Assembly: GCA_023145185.1 (NCBI GenBank)
Contig: JAGLEG010000155.1
Coordinates: 1-7,791, forward strand
Length of the DNA: 7,791 nucleotides
Origin: Thermoplasmata archaeon
GTDB taxonomy: Archaea > Thermoplasmatota > Penumbrarchaeia > Penumbrarchaeales > Penumbrarchaeaceae
Direction: 5' to 3'
Part shown: positions 1 through 5,479 of the stretch, piece after piece
Numbering within the stretch: the stretch's first letter is position 1
How the letters are laid out: every line of letters starts with the position of its first letter
Translations under genes and position numbers: made by a program
The notes under the pieces: model-generated
The model's database searches: none
What the model was told of the DNA's origin: nothing
What the model saw: the letters and a program-made list of their open reading frames with translations, nothing else

Positions 1-1463
1 CCTACGCCCGTGTTTTGGGACTGAGGGCCCTGGACCGGGTCAAGGTGTCCAGGGACGACCGCTCCATCACAGCGCTTGTGGAATTGACGGACTCCGTGGT
101 CGGGGTCGGCTCGATCGGCGTATTGAAAAGGGGAGGAGGCATCCTGAAGGTGGCGGGGGGAGAGGAGGTCAGAATGGTGCCCGCTCAGAGGCCCCGTTCC
201 ATAGAGATCATCAAGAAGATAATGAAGGGTCTGGAGCTGGAGGCCGAGGAGATCCAGGTGCTGACGGAGGACATAACGAACCATCTCCTCTCGGACGTTG
301 AGCTGGCGGCCTTCGTCACCGCCACCTACATCAATCCGATGAACAACCGGGAGATCAAGGACCTGACGATGAGCATCGTCAAGACCGGTGAGGTGATAGA
401 CATCGACGGAGAGCCCATCTACGATTTCCACTCCATAGGAGGGGCTCCAGGGAACAAGATCACACTTATCGTGGTCCCGATCGTGGCGGCTGCGGGGCTC
501 CTCATTCCCAAGACGTGCTCAAGGGCGATATCCTCCGCCGGAGGCACTGCGGACATCCTGGAGACGATAGCCAATGTGACGCTGCCCTCCCACCGCATCA
601 AGAACATAACCGAGACCGTGGGTGGTGTGATCGCATGGGGAGGCGGGGTCAACATCGCACCGGCGGATGATATCATCATAAGGGCCGAGTACCCCCTTGC
701 GATAGATCCCTACTCCCAGGTGATCGCATCCGTCCTGGCAAAGAAGAAGGCGGTGGGAGCAGACTACCTCCTCATCGACATACCCACCGGGGAGAACACC
801 AAGGTCCCGGACATGGCCCTGGCGCGCAAGTACGCGAGGGACTTCATCGAGATAGGCGACGGCATCGGGATACACGTCGAATGTGCCATCACCTACGGAG
901 GTCAGCCTATCGGAAGGGCCATAGGCCCGGCACTCGAGGTGAAGGAGGCCCTCCAGGTGCTGGAGGGTAAGACACCCTCCTCAAGCGTTGTGGAGAAGGC
1001 CCTCTCGATCGCCGGGATCATTCTGGAGATGGGTGGGACGCACGAGAACGGTAAACGCAAGGCGGAGGAGATCCTGAAAAGCGGCAGGGCCCTCGAGAAG
1101 TTCAAGGAGATCATCAGGGCCCAGGGATGCGACCTCGAGGAGATCGGTTCCGGGTCTGTCAGGGAGAGCCGATACGTCGATGAGGTCCGTGCGCCAAAGG
1201 ATGGGTATGTGGCCTCGATCAACAACAGGTCGATCGTGAAGATATGCAGGGCCGCCGGCTGTCCACACGAAAAATATGGCGGGATCTACCTGCACAAGAA
1301 GAAGGGCGACAAGGTGAGAAAGGGCGATCTGCTTTACACCGTGCACTCCGACCACAGGAGGAAGCTTCAGACGGCCCTGAGCGTCTCAAAGAAGCTAGAG
1401 CCCATCTACATCGAGGGAATGGTGATAGAGAGGGTTCCCCGGGACGGCCATCACATAATTTAA
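1..1463 (+). CDS. deoA: AMP phosphorylase (archaeal thymidine-phosphorylase family), 5'-truncated
   Basis: Phosphorolyses AMP (and other NMPs) to the free base plus ribose 1,5-bisphosphate. In archaea the product is isomerised to ribulose 1,5-bisphosphate for form III RuBisCO; the enzyme is cytosolic. The reading frame is open through the window's first base (…Tyr-Ala-Arg-Val before a TTG at 15). Archaeal homologues are about 500 residues and 486 codons are visible, so roughly 20 N-terminal residues lie outside and the TTG is not the true start. Counting from that TTG: a beta-rich N-terminal domain typical of the archaeal enzymes (to about 60), the helical domain (about 63-135), the phosphate/nucleoside-binding alpha/beta domain with SIGGAPGNK (140-148) and the family signature KTCSRAISSAGGTADILE (166-183), then a C-terminal PYNP-C-like domain (about 390-482). 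The N-terminal extension and lineage favour AMP phosphorylase over true thymidine phosphorylase. Its pathway partners (R15P isomerase, RuBisCO) are not in the window. The TAA stop overlaps a possible promoter of the next gene. Confidence 0.93.
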   Translation, partial: YARVLGLRALDRVKVSRDDRSITALVELTDSVVGVGSIGVLKRGGGILKVAGGEEVRMVPAQRPRSIEIIKKIMKGLELEAEEIQVLTEDITNHLLSDVELAAFVTATYINPMNNREIKDLTMSIVKTGEVIDIDGEPIYDFHSIGGAPGNKITLIVVPIVAAAGLLIPKTCSRAISSAGGTADILETIANVTLPSHRIKNITETVGGVIAWGGGVNIAPADDIIIRAEYPLAIDPYSQVIASVLAKKKAVGADYLLIDIPTGENTKVPDMALARKYARDFIEIGDGIGIHVECAITYGGQPIGRAIGPALEVKEALQVLEGKTPSSSVVEKALSIAGIILEMGGTHENGKRKAEEILKSGRALEKFKEIIRAQGCDLEEIGSGSVRESRYVDEVRAPKDGYVASINNRSIVKICRAAGCPHEKYGGIYLHKKKGDKVRKGDLLYTVHSDHRRKLQTALSVSKKLEPIYIEGMVIERVPRDGHHII

Positions 1464-1464
1464 A
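1455..1464 (+). promoter_or_regulatory. Possible TATA box for the ATP-grasp gene
   Basis: ATAATTTAAA spans the stop codon of the AMP phosphorylase gene and is the most A/T-rich, TATA-like stretch before the next gene. Archaeal transcription usually begins about 25 bases downstream. That would put the start near 1487 and give a leader of about 60 bases before the ATG at 1546. This is a pattern match only. Read-through from the upstream gene is equally possible. Confidence 0.3.
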
Positions 1465-1532
1465 CGAGAGTAGGTCCATCCAAGGTCATCCAGGCTGCAA
1501 TCGTATGGTTGGTGGTCAAACTTGAGGTTTCG

Positions 1533-1538
1533 AAGGAG
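1533..1538 (+). promoter_or_regulatory. Ribosome-binding site that decides the ATP-grasp start
   Basis: AAGGAG lies 7 bases before the ATG at 1546, an ideal Shine-Dalgarno spacing. The only upstream in-frame start, TTG at 1522, has a weaker GGTGGT in front of it. The ATG at 1546 is therefore preferred. Confidence 0.6.
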
Positions 1539-1545
1539 AAAACGG

Positions 1546-2616
1546 ATGGGATGGTTCAGGCGTCTGCTCAGAAGGCCCTACCGGTTCAGGCAGGTCCAGC
1601 GGGAGCTCAGGCGCGAGGGGAGCGTGAGACTTCCCGTCTCCTTCTACGGAAAGGGCGACATACTTGAAAAGGACACATGGAGGGGTTACCTGAAGAAGTA
1701 CAACCCCCAGGACCTTATGGAATCCATGGACAAGCTGTACCAGAAGGGAATACTCGGCCAGGCGGGGATCCCGATCCCCGAGACGTTGATGACGGTGGCC
1801 TCCGAGGAGGAGCTGATACCATTTCAGGATTGGCTGACCACCAGACAAGAGGGGTTCGTCATCAAACCCAGCCAGGGCCACGGCGGCACCGGGATCCTCG
1901 TGGTGCAGAGGATCGTTGCCAGGAAGTTCATACTCACGTCGGGAAAGGGCGTTGACGCCCCCTATCTGGTCCGCCACGCGATGAGGATAATCAACGGCAG
2001 ATACCTGGCAGGCACCCCCGATACTGCCATTATCGAGGAGAGGATCATCCTCTCCAGAAGGCTGAGAGAGCTGGCGACGATGGGCCTTCTGGATATCAGG
2101 GTGGTGATCTTCAAGGGATTCCCGATAATGGCAATGACCAGGCTGCCCACCAAGGGTTCAGGCGGCAAGGCAAATGTCCATCAGGGCGCCTTCGCTGCAG
2201 GCATATCGATATCGGAGGGACGCATAATCTCGGGAACTATAGGCAGGAAAAGCTCCAGAAGGCACCCGGGGACCGGGCGCTCCCTGGTCGGCTTCGGCTT
2301 CAACATGTGGGAGGAGATCATGGAGACGGCATCCGCCGCCTCGGACGCCATGGGAATGGGTTTTGCAGGCGTGGACCTGGCGGTGGACGATAAAAAGGGA
2401 GTTCTGGTCATCGAGGTGAACAGGAGGCCGGGACTGGAGATCCAGAACGCCAACAGGGCGGGGTTGAGGCGAAGGATACGTTTCGTCGAGAGGATGATCA
2501 GGAAGGAGAAGATGGAGGTATCGGCGATAGGTCCAGGCATAAAGGCGGAACTGTCCAGGACCTGGGACAAGATCGGGTGGGGTGCGCCGGGCGGAGAGGA
2601 AGATGAAGAGGAGTGA
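1546..2616 (+). CDS. RimK-like ATP-grasp ligase (alpha-L-glutamate ligase-related)
   Basis: A protein of 356 residues from the ATG at 1546; a TTG at 1522 would add eight residues (mostly Arg/Lys). ATP-grasp enzymes of this type activate a carboxylate as an acyl phosphate and join it to an amine, and the substrate here is unknown. Visible elements are an Arg-rich N-terminus, the ATP-binding beta strand FVIKPSQGHGGTG (104-116, with the ATP-contacting Lys and a Gly-rich loop), DIRVVIF (183-189), GGKANVHQGA (206-215), GVDLAVD (275-281) and the metal-binding strand VIEVNRRPGLEIQNAN (288-303, Glu and Asn as Mg2+ ligands). The catalytic set appears intact. The pattern matches the 'alpha-L-glutamate ligase-related' / sugar-transfer-associated ATP-grasp group rather than ribosomal RimK itself. 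In bacteria that group commonly sits beside a membrane transglutaminase-like protein, and none is seen here. No signal peptide or membrane segment is seen. The stop codon lies inside the first hairpin of the downstream repeat. Confidence 0.85.
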   Translation: MGWFRRLLRRPYRFRQVQRELRREGSVRLPVSFYGKGDILEKDTWRGYLKKYNPQDLMESMDKLYQKGILGQAGIPIPETLMTVASEEELIPFQDWLTTRQEGFVIKPSQGHGGTGILVVQRIVARKFILTSGKGVDAPYLVRHAMRIINGRYLAGTPDTAIIEERIILSRRLRELATMGLLDIRVVIFKGFPIMAMTRLPTKGSGGKANVHQGAFAAGISISEGRIISGTIGRKSSRRHPGTGRSLVGFGFNMWEEIMETASAASDAMGMGFAGVDLAVDDKKGVLVIEVNRRPGLEIQNANRAGLRRRIRFVERMIRKEKMEVSAIGPGIKAELSRTWDKIGWGAPGGEEDEEE

Positions 2617-2712
2617 TCTGGTAATCACTCTAACCTTCGTAGAGGTGTCTACTCAGATGACGACTATTCCGAAGAATAGTCTTATCTTCGCCGAGGTATC
2701 GGCTCAGATCAG
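2611..2712. repeat. Two tandem 51-nt double-hairpin units with covarying stems
   Basis: The convergent intergenic space is filled by two head-to-tail 51-base units (2611-2661 and 2662-2712), each with hairpin A (20 bases) followed by hairpin B (14 bases). Unit 1: GAGTGAT/ATCACTC (2611-2617/2624-2630) and GTAGA/TCTAC (2639-2643/2648-2652). Unit 2: GACTATTC/GAATAGTC (2662-2669/2674-2681) and GCCGA/TCGGC (2690-2694/2699-2703). The units agree at 32 of 51 positions. Ten of the 19 differences fall in stems and form five compensatory pair changes (A: pairs 3, 5, 6; B: pairs 2, 3). The rest are in loops or linkers, so no difference breaks a stem. Conserved unpaired blocks are CTTCG before hairpin B and CTCAGAT starting at its last base. 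The array touches both stop codons (TGA at 2614-2616 on plus; 2709-2711 on minus). A role in bidirectional 3'-end formation or mRNA 3' protection is inferred. Confidence 0.8.
2662..2681 (-). terminator. Strong 8-bp hairpin, possible 3'-end/terminator element
   Basis: GACTATTCcgaaGAATAGTC is a perfect 8-bp inverted repeat with a four-base loop. Read on the minus strand, as the 3' UTR of the winged-helix gene, the loop becomes C(UUCG)G, the exceptionally stable tetraloop. On the plus strand it is followed by a modest T-rich stretch (TTATCTT). Archaeal termination normally relies on U-tracts rather than hairpins, so RNA 3'-end stabilisation is as likely as termination. Confidence 0.4.
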
Positions 2713-4073
2713 GAGTGGTCCTCGGGAGATGATTCCACAACCACCTTGATCTCCGTGCCGCCTTTCATGAACAGTATGTAGCCGTACCGGTTCAGCCGAT
2801 CCAGCGCCTTGTCTATCGTCCTTCTCTCGATATCAGGCATGATGCTCTCCCTGGGGACCCGATCGACACCCGTCTCCTCGGCAGATATCCTCAACCGATA
2901 GTATATCCTCCTGTCGAGGTCCTTCAGCCTCTCCCTCCAGGGGTGGGACCTCATCCCCCCGTACCTCTCCTCCTCCTTCTTTCTCCCCACCTCCTCCATT
3001 CCCTGCTCCATCAGAGCATAGTACAGCCGCTCTCCTTCGTCCAGGGGGTTTTCCAGGGGCCTCACGTATTTTCCCGTGCGAAATACCCTCCCGACGTTCA
3101 ACCTGGCCAGCGATAACGCGATCCTCACGGAGGCCATCTGGTCGGGCAGCCCCAGCCCGACCGCGTCGAACATGAGGGACTCTCCCCTCTTCTTCACCCT
3201 GCCCATCATCTCCTCGACCATGTTCTCCGCCGGAGGGGGAGTATACAACGCGGTCAGCTGGAAATCCAGCACGTCCAGGTCCAGCTCCGGAAGGCGGCCC
3301 CTGAACTGAGCCTCCCTGAGGATGAACGGAAGCTGGATAGGTATCTTCTCCCTGGTCCACGCGTCGGTCACACGGTGGGGATGGACCAACGTGAAGCACC
3401 CCTCATCGGACCTGTTCCTCCCTAAGGACCTCACGGTGGTGAGCGAATCCACCCTGGTGAAGTAGTATGGCGATCTGGACCTCATCCGGAACTCGGCGGG
3501 GAGCTGGGCGAGAACGGTGTCTGCGACGTTACGGGGCGTCCCCTTGGACAGGTCCCTTGTTACCTCAAGCCCCTCCGAGCCGATGCCCCCGGCCCCGTAC
3601 AGCGATGATGGGGCCGATACCATCAGAAGCGCCATCACCTTGTCCAGCATATCCTCCTGGGCAGATCTCCATGATCTCGATATCCTGTCGAGGAACTCGT
3701 CCCTGGGAAGCTCGGGGGAGGGCAGGGCCAGCACCGCAGGGGCCGCGGATTCCACCTCGGCCACCAGCAGTTTTCTGGGCTCCTCCTTCCCCTTGACGAA
3801 ACGGCCCCGATCCACCGAGATCCTCTCGGAAACACGTCCCGGCTCCACCGAGATGAAACTGCCCTCATCTATCGAGGAGCGGAGGTCCCGGGGGACGGTG
3901 TAAACGTGGCTCCCGTAGATCTCCGTGAACTTGGATTTCAAAAGCTTGAACGTATTGGTTCCCACGTAGTGAACGAAACCGGTATGGCTCATTGCCTCGT
4001 TGAAAATGAGGGAACGCTCCAGCTGACAGAACTGTGCACCCATATCCCGATCCCTCAACCTGAAAGGGCTCAT
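2709..4073 (-). CDS. Unassigned archaeal protein with C-terminal winged helix
   Basis: A protein of 454 residues whose family I do not recognise. Residues 50-110 look beta-rich and could be an OB-like fold. Residues 135-160 and 310-345 are helical and Leu/Ala-rich. Residues 360-385 are highly charged. Residues 385-446 read as a winged helix: RRIYYRLRI, then a helix-turn-helix with TIDKALDRLNRYGYI and a wing ending KGGTEIKVV. The helical stretch 310-345 (QMASVRIALSLARLNVGRVF) followed by a winged helix recalls the AAA-lid and C-terminal domains of archaeal MCM, but no Walker A, Walker B or arginine finger is visible. It is therefore not an active MCM. It has no signal peptide or membrane segment. 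The start at 4073 overlaps the stop of a five-codon mini-ORF (TGATG) and has no Shine-Dalgarno of its own at normal spacing. ATG at 4043 is an alternative start. It is probably cotranscribed with the nucleotidyltransferase upstream. Confidence 0.75.
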   Translation of the reverse strand: MSPFRLRDRDMGAQFCQLERSLIFNEAMSHTGFVHYVGTNTFKLLKSKFTEIYGSHVYTVPRDLRSSIDEGSFISVEPGRVSERISVDRGRFVKGKEEPRKLLVAEVESAAPAVLALPSPELPRDEFLDRISRSWRSAQEDMLDKVMALLMVSAPSSLYGAGGIGSEGLEVTRDLSKGTPRNVADTVLAQLPAEFRMRSRSPYYFTRVDSLTTVRSLGRNRSDEGCFTLVHPHRVTDAWTREKIPIQLPFILREAQFRGRLPELDLDVLDFQLTALYTPPPAENMVEEMMGRVKKRGESLMFDAVGLGLPDQMASVRIALSLARLNVGRVFRTGKYVRPLENPLDEGERLYYALMEQGMEEVGRKKEEERYGGMRSHPWRERLKDLDRRIYYRLRISAEETGVDRVPRESIMPDIERRTIDKALDRLNRYGYILFMKGGTEIKVVVESSPEDHS

Positions 4074-4090
4074 CAGCGGGTAATGGTCAT
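4073..4090 (-). CDS. Five-codon mini-ORF (MTITR) linking two genes
   Basis: Its ATG (4090-4088) overlaps the TGA stop of the nucleotidyltransferase as ATGA, and its own TGA (4075-4073) overlaps the ATG of the winged-helix gene as TGATG. AGGAG (4099-4095) sits four bases before its ATG but 21 bases before the next gene, too far to serve that gene directly. It may act as a translational relay between the two proteins, or the arrangement may be fortuitous. The peptide itself is unlikely to have a function. Confidence 0.35.
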   Translation of the reverse strand: MTITR

Positions 4091-5322
4091 CCCTCTCCTT
4101 TTACTTTTTTCCTGCTGATGCCTATGGGTCCGCCCCTCTCCCTTCGTTTCTGCCTGAGGAACTTCCTGAAGCTCATCTCCAGGTTGATATCCATCCCCTC
4201 CCTCGAGAAGTATACCCCGCTCAACCGCCTGAGATCGGAATATGAATCCAGGTCCAGGGTGATCTCCGGCGGGGCATACCCCACCCTCAGGTCGATCCCT
4301 GCGTTCCTTGAGAATGTCCTCTCCGCCTCCGAGATCGTGAGCTTCCACCTGGCCGCCCGGAGCAGTTGGGCACCGAAGTGCCACATCAACCAGGGGTAGG
4401 CCAGCGGGTTCGCACCCATCTTGCGAAGCGAATAGAACCGGTCAACAAGCTTTTGGTTGACCGAGGAGGTCCGGTACAGGAACAGGTTGCCCATCATGAG
4501 CTCTCTTCTCACTCCACCCTTTCCGAAGACCCCCCTGTCATCGATAAGCGGTATTCCGAACTTGTTTAGATTTCCTTTCTTTGGATAGTTCGGCCCTACG
4601 GAGCCCAGATGTTCCACGTCGTGCTCGACTATGTACTTTCCAAGCTGTTCCCTGCTCCCCATCCCCCAGATGATATCGCCCTCGAAGTCTTTCACGCCGC
4701 TTCTCTCTATGAAATCGGATATGCCCTTCGGGGTAAGGAGCGGCACGTCCCCTCCGATGAAGAGAATATGCTCCCCATCGTATGATCCATCGATCAACGC
4801 CTCCCTCCCCTTGATGAGGTTCCTCCCGAGGGTGCTCCCCTGTTCCAGGACCCTGACCCCGGCCAAACCGCTTCGCTCCAGCTCGTGGGTGAGCTGTCTC
4901 CTGGGCCCCACCACGACAAGGTGGTCCGGATCGATGTGATCGGATAGAAGCAAATTCTGTATCACCAGGGATATCGGGGACCTGCCCTCCCGGGAGAGGA
5001 ACAACAGAAGATCACGCTTATTCCTCCTGTAGAGGCGGTCCCCCGTCTTCCCCGCGAAGTACAGGGCCCTTTTCAGGAAATTTATATTTCTGACGGAGGT
5101 GAGGGAAGGGTGCAGGTAAAGCAGTGATTTGTTCTCGCCCACGATGTAGTCGTCCCTGTTGATCACGGAGGCGAGGCTGGCCTCCAGAGCTTTTGTATCC
5201 ATCTTCCAAAGATGTGGCCTTCTCACTCTGTGATAGAGGTCTCTGCGTTTTCCCCTCCTGATCTGACTTGCTATTCGGGCCGTCCCCGCAAGGACCACCG
5301 TTCCGTAGACCGCTTTGGCCAT
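4087..5322 (-). CDS. MobA-like / GT-A-fold nucleotidyltransferase family protein
   Basis: A cytosolic protein of 411 residues, predicted to transfer a nucleotidyl group from an NTP; the acceptor is unknown. The start is set by GAGG (5334-5331) eight bases before the ATG at 5322. The frame stays open to 5430, but the extra 36 residues have low-complexity, non-domain character. Numbered from 5322: VVLAG (9-13) resembles the start of the nucleotide-binding strand. GRSPISLVIQNLL (113-125) then VVVGP (136-140) match the region after the substrate loop and the second strand of the Rossmann-like core. ILFIGGDVPLL (186-196) is the typical strand ending in the metal-binding Asp (192). NLNKFGIPL (252-260) and MGNLFLY (277-283) resemble the later acceptor-side strands. 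About 100 residues separate VVLAG from the second motif, and a full G-G-x-G-x-R loop is absent, so this is a divergent member and activity is uncertain. The C-terminal 120 residues are unassigned and end in a very basic tail. It is coupled to the downstream winged-helix gene. Confidence 0.72.
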   Translation of the reverse strand: MAKAVYGTVVLAGTARIASQIRRGKRRDLYHRVRRPHLWKMDTKALEASLASVINRDDYIVGENKSLLYLHPSLTSVRNINFLKRALYFAGKTGDRLYRRNKRDLLLFLSREGRSPISLVIQNLLLSDHIDPDHLVVVGPRRQLTHELERSGLAGVRVLEQGSTLGRNLIKGREALIDGSYDGEHILFIGGDVPLLTPKGISDFIERSGVKDFEGDIIWGMGSREQLGKYIVEHDVEHLGSVGPNYPKKGNLNKFGIPLIDDRGVFGKGGVRRELMMGNLFLYRTSSVNQKLVDRFYSLRKMGANPLAYPWLMWHFGAQLLRAARWKLTISEAERTFSRNAGIDLRVGYAPPEITLDLDSYSDLRRLSGVYFSREGMDINLEMSFRKFLRQKRRERGGPIGISRKKVKGEG

Positions 5323-5423
5323 CTCTTCATCCTCTATGCTCTTGGGGCACCCTATGAACGGTGGACGATTTAACCTTGATGCACGGCCCTGAGCGGAGCC
5401 AGAAGATGGATCCCATACGCAAT

Positions 5424-5438
5424 TAACCAAAATGGTTA
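5424..5438. promoter_or_regulatory. Palindrome TAACCaaaatGGTTA, possible operator
   Basis: A perfect 5-bp inverted repeat around a five-base A/T centre, placed where the protease promoter should be and about 100 bases upstream of the divergent gene. Its size and spacing are compatible with a dimeric archaeal regulator. A match this short can also arise by chance. Confidence 0.25.
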
Positions 5439-5467
5439 TCTATTGCACATCCGGTACAATACAGGTC

Positions 5468-5473
5468 AAGAGG
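5468..5473 (+). promoter_or_regulatory. Ribosome-binding site for the C25 protease
   Basis: AAGAGG lies six bases before the ATG at 5480. It supports that start over the in-frame ATG at 5432, which would place 16 extra residues ahead of an otherwise well-formed signal peptide. Confidence 0.55.
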
Positions 5474-5479
5474 CAGATC

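Larger units (their letters stand above)
5323..5479. promoter_or_regulatory. Divergent promoter region
   Basis: These 157 bases separate the minus-strand nucleotidyltransferase from the plus-strand protease and must hold both promoters. For the minus gene, GGTTAAATC (5375-5367) is a TATA-like box about 48 bases before its ATG, which would give a leader of about 22 bases. For the protease, the A/T-rich stretch 5421-5443 precedes the ATG by about 40-60 bases and is the best candidate. No gene is seen inside the region. Confidence 0.45.

Noticed and set aside
1522..1545. TTG at 1522 as start of the ATP-grasp gene
   Set aside because: The ATG at 1546 has an ideal AAGGAG seven bases upstream, and the extra eight residues are only a basic stub. 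It remains possible but is less likely.
1516..1977. Minus-strand frame opposite the ATP-grasp gene
   Set aside because: It is fully covered by the ATP-grasp gene, whose motifs are unmistakable. The antisense product shows no recognisable motif.
2611..2712. C/D-box sRNA in the convergent spacer
   Set aside because: A C-like AGATGA occurs on plus and CTGA occurs on minus, but a proper C and D pair on the same strand with correct spacing is absent. The covarying stems do not fit a C/D RNA.
2713..2763. A third 51-nt unit following the array
   Set aside because: Only the first nine bases (GAGTGGTCC) resemble unit 1. There is no second hairpin, and the stretch codes for the C-terminus of the winged-helix protein.
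5323..5430. 36-residue N-terminal extension of the nucleotidyltransferase
   Set aside because: A strong GAGG ribosome-binding site and a TATA-like box at 5367-5375 lie inside this stretch. The ATG at 5322 begins right before the first core strand.
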